Shown: positions 14,797 to 26,628 of the stretch, piece after piece
How positions within the stretch are numbered: position 1 is the stretch's first letter
How the letters are laid out: the number at the start of each line of letters is the position of its first letter
Assembly: GCF_050908995.1 (NCBI RefSeq)
Contig: NC_135122.1
Coordinates: 17,400,501 to 17,464,500 of the forward strand
DNA length: 64,000 nt
Reading direction: 5' to 3'
DNA from: Andrena cerasifolii
Taxonomy: Eukaryota; Arthropoda; Insecta; Hymenoptera; Andrenidae
Translations under genes and position numbers: made by a program
Notes under the pieces: model-generated
The model's input: only the letters and a program-made list of their open reading frames with translations
Told to the model about the DNA's origin: nothing
Databases searched by the model: none

Positions 14797-14818
14797 GAGA
14801 TTTCATGAATGAAATCTC
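14797..14818. repeat. Perfect 10-bp inverted repeat with 2-nt spacer
   Basis: GAGATTTCAT and ATGAAATCTC flank a GA dinucleotide, in a GC-rich island. The near-symmetry suits a dimeric DNA-binding protein site better than an RNA hairpin, because the loop would be too short. The function is unknown. Confidence 0.65.
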
Positions 14819-16975
14819 GCAATCGTCTGACACGGGGCGATACATTAACGTTATTTGCCAGTGCTCGGCTCTCTACCAGGAATCCTAAACGTGTCGCAGC
14901 CAGGTGTTGAGCTACAACTGCCTCTACCGGGTGTTTTAAAGCACAGCATAATTACGTAATCGAAGAGTGATGGGTGCGTGAGTTATTGGGATTATATCTC
15001 AGAATTATGAGTAGTCATCCTGACTGTCTTTGGCACGCAATTTCTTTGCGAAATGGCTATTCAGAGAATCTAGTGGTAGGTAGAGGTAGTAGGTGACTCT
15101 TTTGAATACTGTATCAGATATTTTCAAACATCTCGATTTCCTATTACCATTTCAATGTTGGATCACGTGCAGTCCGTGTCCCTTACGAATTACTTTGGGT
15201 TCCATTTAAAGGGTTAACCATTTGCTGGTAGGTCAGAATACATACTACCTGCTTGGTGAACTTACGACCGATATAAAAATCAAAATTCATGTATGTATGA
15301 CGGACTTTTCAAGGATGTAGAATTCTGGTCAGGAAATCTGAAAAGGGCTGGGAACTTCTCTCTTTTTCCTCGGCTCTGTAGCTTTCCATATTATCGACTT
15401 CCTAATTATACGATCGTTTACTGTAATTCGATTAATCGATATCTTACAAAAATGGGAATCCCCGTTTATTGCCTAACTTTGAAACTTATCTACCGTGTTA
15501 TAACGAGGGTCTACCATATTTCACGCTCATGTAGCACTCCAAAACGTTCCCAAGCGACTTTTAAGCCAAACCATATGAATCTTTCGATCATACAAGACAC
15601 AACAGCTCTTCTCAACGATTAACCCTTTGTACTCCGACCCTTACGTCGGTCTATCAAAGATTGCTCGATTCTGCACTGATTAAATGCACAACTTTGCAAG
15701 AGGAAGAGCCATAGCACAGCGATTAAAATCGATAATCTATTTACGTCTACGAATTATGAACTATTCCATTGTCAGTCTGAGCGCCATACCTGGTGCACAA
15801 AGGATTAACGCTGCCCTTTTGCAGTGCCAAACGTCCACCCGTTACACGCCCGGCCCACGCGTTCCAGACGGCCAGGATAGTGGAGGTTCAGGACAGTCAG
15901 GTGGGTATACGCTCCGAAGCTAAGGTGCAAGCAGCGAGGAAACAGGCAGCAAGAGGAGGAAGGCAGCCGGTCGAGGTATCTGATGGGCCCCGATTGCATC
16001 ATTAGCGAGTGTATACGTGCTCGCTAGAGAGCCTCGCCGCGACGAACAGAGCCGGGTTTATCTCGGGGATGGCGTTGAAGGCGAAATAAAAGCGGAAAAA
16101 CGGATCGAGAAACACCAATTAAATCTGATAGCGACGGCTTTCCGATATTCAGTGCAAATGACGCACGAAATCGACGCGCTCGGCTCGGGATAAACGATCG
16201 GGAATCGATCGAGGAAGCTTTCAATCTTCGATCTCGATAATAATCGCAACTATTTTCCGCCTCGCGGGACGATCATTCTCGTCGATAAGGCGCGGATTAA
16301 AGAGCTGCACGGGCAGGGAAGCAATGCACGCTGATAACACGCGATAAGCGCGATAGAGGACGTCGCGGCGCCGAGACGAAAGAAATCGTGGCAACGTTTG
16401 CAACATTTTTGTTTAATCTTTTGTTTACGTACATGGTGTCTGTTTTTTTTTTTAGGTAATTGGGAGGTAAGTATCTCTATTATATAGTTACTGCATCCTC
16501 TTTATCCAGCTGGTGTTATTTGTCAATTGATAGTGAGAATTAATAAATGTGTCGGGGATCAAAAATTGCTCCTTGCATATTCCAATTTGCTCTACATTCA
16601 CAAGAGATTTCATTAAAATCATAATTCTCTGGTTGGCAACGTTTCCTTGGGAGTAGTTATTTTTTGTAGTTCCCTTCTTTCCTTGTTTCCTACTCTGCAC
16701 GGATGAAAATTGCTCTTTGAAAAATGCCTGTCCTGTCTGGATCTTAAATAGCACTAGCTGTTTGATACAAAGACGACAAATATTATTAATATTATTATTA
16801 CGACTTTATTGCTCATTAAATGGAAAATATTATACATATAGAGATAGTAAAGGCGAGGCAGCAGTAGAAACTGTTAATAAGCATAACCATAAGAACATAA
16901 AACTAAGAATTAACTAAAATTACTAGAAATAAAACGAAATGAAAAGAACAATAGTAGCCAACACACAATATGCCC

Positions 16976-17129
16976 TTAAGGGGTCTCCCTACCTTAACGG
17001 ACGAAAAATGATGGGAACTTAGAGAATTTTTTAAAACATTTTCAATTAATATAATTTGAGGGTTTCTCTTAAAAAATATCCCAAATATCGCGCTCCATTT
17101 CAGGCCGTCAAAATAGGGAGACCCCTAAA
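16976..17129. mobile_element. TTAA-type MITE, about 154 bp
   Basis: The left end TTAAGGGGTCTCCCTA is matched in inverted orientation by TAGGGAGACCCCTAAA at the right end, and the similarity runs on inward for about 35 bp with mismatches (ACGGACG versus ACGGCCT). The boundary tetranucleotides are TTAA and TAAA, so the target site is slightly decayed. There is no coding capacity. The size and the TTAAGG start resemble the element at 43477-43632. A piggyBac-like origin is inferred from the TTAA target only. Confidence 0.7.
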
Positions 17130-18816
17130 GTAACCAGAAAAGTAATTCTGGTTCTGTGCGAATTTCCAGCTTGCAGAGGAAAGTGAGCTGATGAATCAGT
17201 TGTTTTGGTCAGACTTGCTACGAAGCCCCCATCAAGAATACGTCTATATGTATAATGAGTAACAGACTAACAGAAAGCTGGTCACCCACCAAAACTCAAA
17301 TATCATAGCAACCATTACACAAACCCACCCGTGTATCATCAAGAAATCATCAACTTACTTCAAATATCTGATAAATCTAATACAAAACCCATACTCGTTA
17401 ATCATTTTAAGCTGCACTGGCGTTTGCCCGCCCGTCCTCGCTGCTCGTCAGAAATGACAAGAGCGCGAGGGGTTAATGACGCTACCGAGAACGATTCCCC
17501 GCGTTCGCCAACGGCGATGACGTCGAAAATCTATACACCAGAGGATACCTCGAGGCGGCATTCCGCGGTTTCGTCGAGTTTTTGCGGTGGCCAGCGAGAG
17601 TGAAAGACCGCTGGGGTCTAAACATCGGCCACGAGGCGAAGGGGAAAGCGCGCGTGGAAGAAGAGGCGGCCACGAAATGTCGCCTACGTGTCACTGTCCC
17701 CGACTCGCCCTTATACAGCTCTTATCGGGCCCGCGGATCGCCGCCACTTCGTATTGTGTATCGGCGGCGATTTAAAAAGGGAATCACGTTTTATCGCGCG
17801 GTGCGATCGATAAGGCGTTCGAGAACGGGGACCTGTCTTTTCTTCCGAGAGCACGCTGCGCCGTGCAAGAAATGACTTACCGGCAATTTTAAGAGCTGCC
17901 GCGGTAGAGGAAACGCCACACGGTGATGTTCAGCGATGATTTAAAAGGTGGGTTCTCGCTGCTGTGTCTCGTGTTAATAGTTCCTAGAGTTTTTCCCCTA
18001 GTCTATGTAGTTGTTAAGCAACGTAGCTGTTTTAATAAATCAATAGTTTGTTGTCCAGGAAGAGATTATTAAAAAGAAGTGTAAATTTCAGCTTGTACAC
18101 GGTTTCGTGTCGAGTCTTTACTTAATAAATAATGTTAATTTAAAATACAGTAATTGAGTATGTTGCAACTCAACAAAAATTATAAATTGGGCACTACAAT
18201 TGCCAAATAGCTCGGTGCAGATGACTGTCCTCATTGGTTCGGTTGGTTCCATCTCCAGAGTCATATTATAACGTCACCACACTTTCCCTACCGCCGTGAT
18301 GGTCGTATCCTCGCGTGAAGAAAAAGAACCGCGATTTATTCGACTCAGAGGACCATAGATTCGAAGCGATTCGCGCGATCTGGTTCTCATCACCGAGCGT
18401 GGGCATCTATCGACCATTCGTTCGGAGCATTACCGCTCATTGCCCCCAGAAATATCTTATCGTGCTCGTGGCAGCAGAAAGATCCAACTGCCGGGAAAAA
18501 TAGCGGCGAACACGAGGCTGGCCATCGACGGACGGCCGCCACATATCGAACAAGGAAGAGAAACGCCAACTTTCAAGAGGGTGCCCTTGGTGAATAAATT
18601 TCGAGCGATAAGTGACCATCTAGCGGGAGGAGGGCATCGTTCCCTATCGCCCCGTATCGTCTGCTTATCGACGCGCTCAGGCGAATCCCCAGGACCTGTT
18701 GGCAGAATCCATAAAGCGAAAATTCGAATGAAAAAACCAATTGCACCGTTGAAGCCACTCTACGTGAAATCTATCATTTCTTCCACATGGTGCACGGGAT
18801 TTTGATGCAATTGAAG
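17130..18816. other. Non-coding between two transposon relics
   Basis: AT-rich DNA with GC/CpG-rich islands at about 17420-17960 and 18230-18760. Overlapping ORFs of up to 121 codons occur on both strands without recognisable domains. No splice-flanked laminin-like frame was found. Confidence 0.5.
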
Positions 18817-19025
18817 TATAATGTAGTCCGCGTGAAATTAGGGGGGGTTTAAGTCATCATTTGTCTGCTTTCGAGATTGTTAAAAAAATACAGCACGTCA
18901 AAGTTTGCAATTTTTGCTTGAATACGTAAAAATTACAATCTTCGACGTGCTGTATTTTTTAAGCAATCTCGAAATCAGAAAAATGATGACTTAAACCCCC
19001 CCTAATTTCACGTGGACTACATTAT
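18817..19025. mobile_element. 209-bp near-perfect hairpin element (MITE-like)
   Basis: Two arms of about 98 bp are inverted copies of each other with roughly ten mismatches, around a loop of about 12 nt near 18920. The ends are TATAATGTAGTCC and GGACTACATTATA. The arms carry GGGGGGGTTTAAGTCATCA and TACAGCACGTC. The terminal TA is compatible with a TA target duplication as in Tc1/mariner-type elements. It has no coding capacity. A transcript across it would fold into a long double-stranded RNA. Confidence 0.85.
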
Positions 19026-22000
19026 ATCTCGATTGGATGAAAATCCCTGAAGAGGTTCAAGCGCAACAAGCAATCGATTTCGGATGTCACTACAGCTGAT
19101 GGAGACGAGGATAGGGAAATGGCGTTGGACTACGACGAAATCGCTCGTGTCGAACACACAGCACAATCCCTCAATTTCCTTGGGCACGATTGTAAAACCG
19201 TGTTCCTTATTTTCGCTGCTGTTATCCGGCGACGCGCGTCTACATCTGCTTATGCAGATTCGCGGTCGCGATAGCATGACGCACGTGGGCGGACCGCAAC
19301 TCGCCCGCCACGAGATCTCGACTTATCCTCGCTGGATGGAAACTCGAGAACAGCCAGGCACTTTCAGGGATAGTGGGCCAGGGAAAAGCCCAATAAGCTA
19401 CCAAAATGGCTTCTAACATTAACCAGCAGCCTCATTCGCGACTACTGTTGTACAGTTACATACCGAGAAATGAGATTGATTGAGCTTGTGATGCACTTAC
19501 AACTAGTTAGATCCTGTTCCCTATCTTCGAATCCTATCGAAAAGTCCTTAACCTCTTCTGGGACACCGATACATGTATGTTTAGTTGTTCAGTTACTGTA
19601 AATGTCGCAGTACGGAAATCACCATTAATTTTAAAACAAATTTTTCTGTGGAAATATTCTAGCACCTACATGTAAAGCTTACAGTGCTATTGCATTATAT
19701 GCGAGTTCCAACTTTGCTCTCCACGTATCCGGAAACTTGAAACCCCACATACCGGTGATACTTTCGAGAGAAGTAAGCCACAAACATGGACAAACGACAC
19801 TGATGCTTTTAGGCGCCGGGCATGAGCATAAAATAAACTGAGATCTTAAGTCTTGAATTTCTACGTAGAGGGCAAAACTCTCTAGAATCTAGAAGCACTA
19901 AATACAGAAAATATCTTCCATGCACGATCATCGCAGAATGCTAAACCATCACGAGCAAACTTCCCTAAGAAACCCAAAACACAATAATTAAACAACGCCA
20001 AATAATTTACACAGTATAAATCTTTACCTAAAACAAAATCCTTATGAAAGACAAAAATCTCGCGCTACTATGAAAGTCTCTCTATTTAATTCCTTTCGCT
20101 CTTATAAAACAATGAAACTAGAAAACCCTAATTGAAGCTGCCATTTATTCCATTTATCTCACTCGTAACACCAACAATCACTCTGCCCCCCGCATCGTGT
20201 CGACTCGCGGTTCCGTCAAACGCCTTTCCGTTCCCCGCGGAATGCCACCGGCGAACAATCGTGAAAGTTGCACGAAAGCGTCGATAAGGTTCGCCCAGCT
20301 CTTCCGACATTGCGTGTATCGCGACGTGATAAGTGAACTCCGTTCCATGGAAACTCCACTTATAAAGTTCACCGGAGTCCGGCAGATCATAGCTTGCCGT
20401 TCGAACGCGCCCTAGGCCTGGATAGTGGTCCGTGGAAACGATTCCCTGTTATCTTCGCGACCAGCATTCGCGTGCACGTCGCCCCGCGGTAGGATCGGTC
20501 GAATCTATGCTTCGGGCGGGGTATAAACTCGTGCGCCACACAGCGCACAATGCAACGAGAAATTTTGATCGTTTCCGGGAGTTGAAGGCGAATGAGGGCA
20601 AGAAATATATCCCTGTCACGTTGACCCTATTGTACGGGGATACTTAGGATGCTGCTCTGCCTCTGGGGCAACTCACTTCCACGAGGTTCAGGTAGCGATG
20701 TACGCGGTGTGACGAAAAAATACCTGGACTACCGCTGTAACACTTTGTTAATAAAATATTATTCTATATTGAAACGATCACCTTCAAAGTACATAGGTAG
20801 TCTCTGTGGAAGCACTCCTTATTGGCACTTTTGGGAATTAATGAGATTGTCCAAGATTGACCATTAGTATAGAGACCCTTAGGAAACTTAGCAAACCCTG
20901 CAGCTAATTCCAAGTTAGTCAGTAAAAGTTAAACGTAATATCTCGCCGCATTTCTGTCAGTGTTTTAATTCTGATTGCAAATGGCGTAGGTATCATACCT
21001 AATAACCTCTTCTTCCAAATCTGATTCGAGAGTCTGTGGATTGAGGAAACCTCTCCGGAGTTACCTTGCCCTCGTCGGGGATGAAAAATGGTAACAGAGT
21101 CGATGACCACGCGAGCAGGCACGCGTGGACCCCGATTTTCCCGCTCCTCTCGCGACTCCAGCAACGAGAGAAAAAGGGGCGCGAGTTCATTCGTTCTGGA
21201 TAGCGTCCCGATTAAGACGGCGACGTGCTAATTGCATCTGGTTCGCGGGCCGCGTGGCCGGCGTCTATTTTGATGAACGCTGTTACGAGCGTCTCGATAT
21301 AACGCGTATCTACGTCCTCTGGCATGGTGAACGTTGGCCGCGAGTCGTGCACAGGATAATTTACATACGGGGCGACGTATGGAAAATACGGCCTTATTAA
21401 GCCACTCGATTATCGTATCGCGTGTACGTATACACTGCGGCGACCTAAGCGTCCCCTCGACGCGTTAATTGCTGACTGAGCATGGCTCGGGGAGCTTTAA
21501 GGGAGCTTTGAGAATGTGGATTGATTTACGGTAGGAGACATGCTTGGATAGCTGATCTTCGACTTTGCTAATTGTTCGTTTTTATTTGTTGATTCTGGGG
21601 TGATTGATCTTGGGGGAGATTTCGATGGTGAAGGAGGGGTTAGAAAGAGAGATTGAAATGAGTAAGTTATCTGCGCATTTCGTGGCAATTTACAGATTTA
21701 TACACAGATGATCCTAAGGTGAGGGAATACTTTTGAGGCTAGCAACTGATATCTTTTACATTTCGTATATAATTTTTTTAAACTAGCTGTGTCTGGTGAG
21801 CGAATATATTCGTAGAAGTATCTGGCGTACAAAGGCTCTGATTCACTCTGGACCGTCTAGCGTTTAACACAATGCTGTGTTGTCAGCATGAAACGAATCG
21901 CGATGAATTTTCGTTAAGGAAGAATTATTCGAGTGAATGATGGGCCTCGAGGTGTTCGCTGGAGAAGGCTGTAATTCGATTGTCCACCTACACTTCGTGT

Positions 22001-25000
22001 TTCAAAGAACCCGCGCTTAATGCGCGTGTATATTCCGGGTTATTGATGCTGATGGAAGCCGAGAAATGAACGGCCAAGCAGCACTTAGCAGAGATTAATT
22101 GCTAAGTTAAGAAGGGATAAATTGTAATCTCCAGTTACGTAACTGATTACATATGTGGCCTTGAAAAATAGCGTAATCATGACTATTAAATAGGAGCAGT
22201 GACTGGTATCTTAAGTGTGAAGCAAATATCTCTTTTAACTGTAATAAACATTCCTAGAATAACAGTTAATTGATACCAATCTGATTACTACGTTAAACAG
22301 ACAATGTTTCCCTCGCACCAGATTTTTACTTCATTCTCCATACATTATTCAGCAATGAGAGGTGTCACCAGGAGATAACACCTTCGCTTACATGCCCCGC
22401 TGTGTTAATTTTTACACCCTCCACCTCAACTTATCATACGCTCCTATAACTTATTTCAACAGGTTCGAAACGCTCACGTGCGCGCGCGACTCACAGCCAA
22501 GAATTTATGAAAATTACGTGGCCGGAATCGAGGGGGATGCCGTGCGAACGGTCGGGCGCTAAATTGAAATCGGCTAATCATTTAACGCGCGGCGCGAGCC
22601 CGCGGAATATTTCGATTCTTCTGCATCGAGCAGCGTCCGGGGAGCATCTATAAGTTAAATCGAGCGGCCCAGGTTAAACGAAGCGTGTCGCTGGATGGCG
22701 GGAAAGAAGGAAGCTGGGTATCGCCGTGGACGCAGGAAGTTAATTAACATCTCAGACAAGTCGCGGGGCCCGGACTGGAATGAGCTAAAGCGAGCTAGAA
22801 CCGCGCGCACCGCCCGCCATATCTTATGATATCTGTCCCCGTATCGGCGAGCAGCCGTGAAATACGGTATCGCGGCCGCTGTTTCGACCAATCGTAAATA
22901 AGGATTCGATTTCGCAGTTTCGCGCGCAGTGGGATAAATTCTCAGGTGTATGGAATAATAAATTACTTTTCTACCGCGTGGGTTTTGCTGCTGGATGGCA
23001 AAAACTGAGGAAAGTGGAGGATGTTGCACTCTAGAGTTTTCTACGAGGAAGAAGCAACCCTTAAAATTGTATTTTAAGTGGCTGATTAATTTCAGTCAGC
23101 TGGCAAATCCCTTCATCCCCTAATTTTGTAAACGTTCTCTAATTGAGATCTGCAATAATTATGGCATTGAAATTGAAGTACTATTATAATTTGTAGGGTG
23201 ATCTATTGCTAAGAAAAATGTCAGGTAAGGAGTGACTTTGTGCAGCCGATGTTTGCAACAGGTGGATCAACTGATTTTTCCAATAAAAGTTGGAGCAATC
23301 ATTAATAGTTGGAGCAACGATGATGCCGAGGAAAGAGAAGCTGGAGTGCATTGAGCGGCTTTGCGCGAGCATTCGGCCTCACGCTGAATGATTACGATTT
23401 ATGGGATTCTTTGTGGTATCTGATCTACGAGGCTGATCTCCAACGTCCTGCTGCAATGATCTTAAGGCTGTTTCCACAACGAGCCGCATCCTTCTTCGAT
23501 CTAAGCTCCACGGGGTAATTCTGTAATGCCGTAGATTCTTTTTTCTATTTTGCGAACTATAAATGTTTTTAAAAGAATAGACGCGATTAAATTTAGCTCG
23601 AAAGGGAATTAAAAACTACTGCGTTTATTTAAGTCCTGTGAATTACTTTTTCTCACATGGAGAATTTCAAATATGGATAGTATCACACGAAGCTGAGGTT
23701 TCAACATTTAACCAGTTCACTAATACGAATTTTGGTGTCATTGGCAGGCTCCTAAAATTAATATCCTCGAAAGCAGTCTGAAACGAAAGGACGTTATTCT
23801 ACACTTCACTTAATTCTGCACAAAAAATCGCCCTTTTCCAGATCGTCTTAACAGGGGAAGCACAGAAATCGCCCCCTGTCGATTTTATCGTGCATTTGAA
23901 CGATGTTAGTGCACAAGTCACTTCAATAAACGAAACTTATATTCACTGTACTTATATATCACACATTATTCAACTCTAATTGATTGTATCTCTAAAACAA
24001 CGAAACAAACCACGTCTCAAATTTTACAAATAGCAACCCAGATCTGGCAACAAAATCCTTGAATGACAATTGGGGGTGCTCCGCCATAAGAGCACGTGCA
24101 CGTCCGCAAATAAATCCCACATTTATCAAAGGACCCAGAAAACCTTGTTTCACCTCCCGAGAAATACATCTATCTGCCCATCGAAAAAGGACAATGAGGG
24201 AGCTTCTAACCCTAACCACACAGGCCTTGAAACTCGCGGGCATTACGAGCGGAACGGTACCGCACGCGGAAACGCCGATCGTAAATTAAAACTAAGCTAA
24301 ACAGATTATACGTCAGAAGTGTTCCACGGGCAAAGGGTGGTTCGACTCTTGTAAATCTCAAGTAACATCCTGAACTCACGACTCCTGTCCAGCCGGATAA
24401 GTGCCCCGTACTTAAAGAAGCCGGGAGATAAACATCCGCGGCTTAGTTAGAACAAGACGAAGCGTTATGCATTACTCTTCCTCGCGTTCCTCGCAATGCT
24501 CGTCAGCGAAACGCGGCTTTCCTACCACCGGAAACCTGCACTCCGCTTTCCAACCGTCGAAATCATGGTAAATGCTAGCTACGGGGACCGAGCATTGTGC
24601 TTCGCAGAGATACAGTAATGCAAAAGTAGCAGGGGGTAAAATTGATAAGACCGCCATAGTGGCTTGCATTCCTGAATTTTATTGCGAAGCCGAGAGCAGC
24701 TTGGATGCAATCGGGGTATTTTTTCAATAGTATTAAAGGTGCGAATTTTTGCGGACTTCTACCAAATTTGCTAGAAACTGAGCACCAGGCTGGATTCGTC
24801 TTTAAAAAACTCAGACTCCAAGTAAGAAAATTGTCCCACGCCCAATAGTTTTCTAGATATTCCAGAAAACATGGTTTCAACCCCCAACTGTAGTGGCTGT
24901 TTTCACCACTTGAACATGGACGATTGCCGATAGCAAAAAATAAGCGCCAAATATTTTTCACTATTCTGCAAATCAGCAGAGTTTCATTAAAATCGACGCG

Positions 25001-25204
25001 CGCGGGTTCGACATGTTCCCTTGGAGGTGGAAGCTGTTTCCTTTGGAAGCATAGCGTCTAATGGGACTCCGAGCGCCCCGTGTTTGTTCTCCAGGGAACA
25101 GAGCTGGCTGGGTCTCCGAACCGACCCCTCGAACTCGTGCGAGGGAAGCCCCACGGACTGCACGATAAGGTGAGATCGGCGAAAAATTCTGAAACGGTAC
25201 TCAC
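19026..25204. other. Non-coding DNA 3' of the last recognised wb exon (probable intron)
   Basis: AT-rich sequence with GC-rich islands at about 19030-19420, 20180-20600, 21040-21500, 21830-22060, 22470-22990 and 24060-24450. A perfect 14-bp palindrome with a TTACGTAA core lies at 22132-22145. The minus-strand ORF at 24575-24961 (128 codons), just after exon k, has no laminin features and no suitable splice context. No following LE exon was identified. Confidence 0.55.
22132..22145. promoter_or_regulatory. Palindrome with PAR-bZIP-type TTACGTAA core
   Basis: CAGTTACGTAACTG is a perfect 14-bp palindrome. TTACGTAA fits the consensus of PAR-domain bZIP factors (Pdp1 and vrille in insects). One such site can occur by chance in a window of this size, so regulation is only a possibility. 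Confidence 0.25.
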
Positions 25205-25486
25205 CTTTGCAGCCTCCCACGGACAAGCCGTAATGGTCAGCGTCGCAACGATCGCACCGGAAGCCAAGGACGCCGTCCGCGCACCTGCATTCACCGGTTA
25301 CGGGATCGCAGACCTCGTCGAGGGCACCCACGTCGCAGTCGCATTCCCTGCAACCTGCAGTCACGTTCCCGTAACCTTCGATGCAGGAGGAGCAGTCACG
25401 ACCCTCGAACAAAGGCTCGCAGGGACACTGACCGCTCTTCTCCTCGCATTCGGTGGAACTGCTGCCGAGGGGGTCGCAGCTGCACG
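25205..25486 (-). CDS. wb: wb exon k: two LE modules, last exon recognised in the window
   Basis: This exon has 282 nt: two bases completing a proline codon, 93 codons and one base. The acceptor is cattgttgcag (AG at 25487-25488) and the donor is TGCAAAG|GTGAGT (GT at 25203-25204). It reads CSCDPLGSSSTECEEKSGQC, CPCEPLFEGRDCSSCIEGYG, ECDCDVGALDEVCDPVTGEC, then RCADGVLGFRCDRCDADHYG and GGCK. It is regular in cysteine spacing and has an NVT sequon. The next exon must begin with two bases and a Cys-x-Cys opening of a further LE module. I scanned 1-25204 by eye for that pattern behind an AG and found none, so the following intron is probably longer than 25 kb. Confidence 0.95.
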
Positions 25487-26440
25487 CTGCAACAATGCAA
25501 TTTTCGTTAGCTTCTTATATTTATAATTCGCGACGGTTGGTCAATGTCTGGATAACCCACGAGCTAACAGATTTAGCTGGTGATGTCTTTCATCTCTGAT
25601 TTCTTGTTTGTTGGATATGATATGGGAACAGTAATGGTTGATTTAAAATTGTGACTTTAAGGGACTCGACGATCAATCGTGCTGAATGATACACGATTGA
25701 TTATTATTCTTACAACCAGTGGCGCACACAGAGGGGAGCCAAGGAGCCCTGGCACCTCCAAAGAAAAAGGAAAATGCAGGTTGATGTAACCACGGTGAAA
25801 ATGGAGTTTATTCTGTAAATACATTTTTCTAATCAACTAATAAATTTTATTGAATTTGTATTAAAAATATTTCTATCCGTTCAATCGGCTCCCCCAAAAT
25901 TAAATCCTGAGTGCCGCCACTGCATACAACTCAAGTGCAAAGAGAACAAGTGCTTAAAGATCTAGTGTACCCTCTGCAACAGTGATAATAGTTATGCATT
26001 GCAATATCTTTAAGATTATTAATGATTTAAGAAAACTGGTTCATTGCAGAAAATTGGGAATGGAAGTTGGATGAAAAGTATCCAAAATTTATCTATGAAA
26101 ATCTAAAATTTCTTGGCTTGAATCACATGTCAATGAAAATATGAATATATTGACAAAACTTACGTTACGTAGGTATACGTAAATAAAATTCATAGAATAA
26201 TACAAAAAATGGATCTAGGATATTTAGAATATGTAGTTTACACTTCATAAGAACAGTAGCGATTATTAGTACTGTTAATCAACTGGTAATTAGTAACACG
26301 TCAGCTGATTAAGTAACTTCGTGAAAAGATGACAGAACGTTCAGCGTTCGGAATACTCGCGAAGGATTTCCGTGCACGAGATACCTATCGCGTGTTATCT
26401 GCGACGAAATAGCAAAGTAAACTTAAGATACGATACTCAC
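25487..26440 (-). other. wb intron j-k (954 bp), with a hAT-type MITE
   Basis: Bounded by the GTGAGT donor of exon j and the TTGCAG acceptor of exon k. It holds the 206-bp hAT-type element at 25717-25922; the rest is AT-rich without recognisable features. Confidence 0.85.
25717..25922. mobile_element. hAT-type MITE, copy 1 (206 bp)
   Basis: The ends are CAGTGGCGCACAC and GTGCCGCCACTG, short terminal inverted repeats. It is flanked by 8-bp direct repeats CTTACAAC (25709-25716) and CATACAAC (25923-25930), seven of eight identical, which is the hAT target-site length. The internal sequence, including AAAGAAAAAGGAAAA and a TATCCGTTCAA...CGGCT block near the right end, recurs in the copy at 50588-50797. 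It has no ORF and needs a transposase from elsewhere. It lies in a wb intron and does not disturb the splice sites. Confidence 0.85.
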
Positions 26441-26628
26441 GCAAGCAGTTCTGTTCCAAAGGATTTCCGTAATGGGCATGCTTGCATTTGTCGCATTTCC
26501 AGCCTTCGGTGTTACCACGGCATTCTAAGCAGCGCCCTGTTTCCTGATCGCAAGGACCACCGCCACAGAGACACGGCTCGCAAGTGCCGCTGGGTATCAA
26601 AGGATTCCCGAAGAATCCTACATCGCAG
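26441..26628 (-). CDS. wb: wb exon j: LE module with a short first loop
   Basis: This exon has 188 nt: one base, 62 codons and one base. The acceptor is gattcgatag (AG at 26629-26630) and the donor is TTGC|GTGAGT (GT at 26439-26440). It encodes CDVGFFGNPL, GTCEPCLCGGGPCDQETGRC, LECRGNTEGWKCDKC and KHAHYGNPLEQNCL. All eight LE cysteines are accounted for across the junctions. The loop between the second and third cysteines is only four residues (GGGP), clearly shorter than the corresponding LAMA2 module as I recall it. Both 3' splice sites around here (exons i and j) share an unusual cgatag end. Confidence 0.93.

Larger units (their letters stand above)
7001..16975. other. Non-coding: alternating AT-rich DNA and GC-rich islands
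   Basis: AT-rich stretches alternate with GC/CpG-rich islands at about 7620-8160, 8990-9660, 10680-11260, 11640-12540, 13270-13700, 14420-14900 and 15790-16400. A purine-rich stretch lies at about 10257-10400. A short tandem duplication of about 24 bp (TTGGTTGAAGAAATGAA-type) lies at about 12640-12685. ORFs are short, overlapping and unrecognised. No laminin-like Cys-rich reading frame was seen on the minus strand. Confidence 0.55.

Noticed and set aside
15208..15628. AAAGGGTTAA at 15208 and its inverse TTAACCCTTT at 15619 as ends of a transposon
   Set aside because: Only ten bases match, the similarity does not extend inward, and no target duplication was found.
24575..24961. 128-codon minus-strand ORF just 3' of wb exon k
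   Set aside because: It lacks LE cysteine spacing and a fitting acceptor that would restore the phase-1 junction. No family was recognised; it may be a transposon remnant or chance.
25080..25526. 148-codon plus-strand ORF
   Set aside because: It is the antisense shadow of wb exon k.
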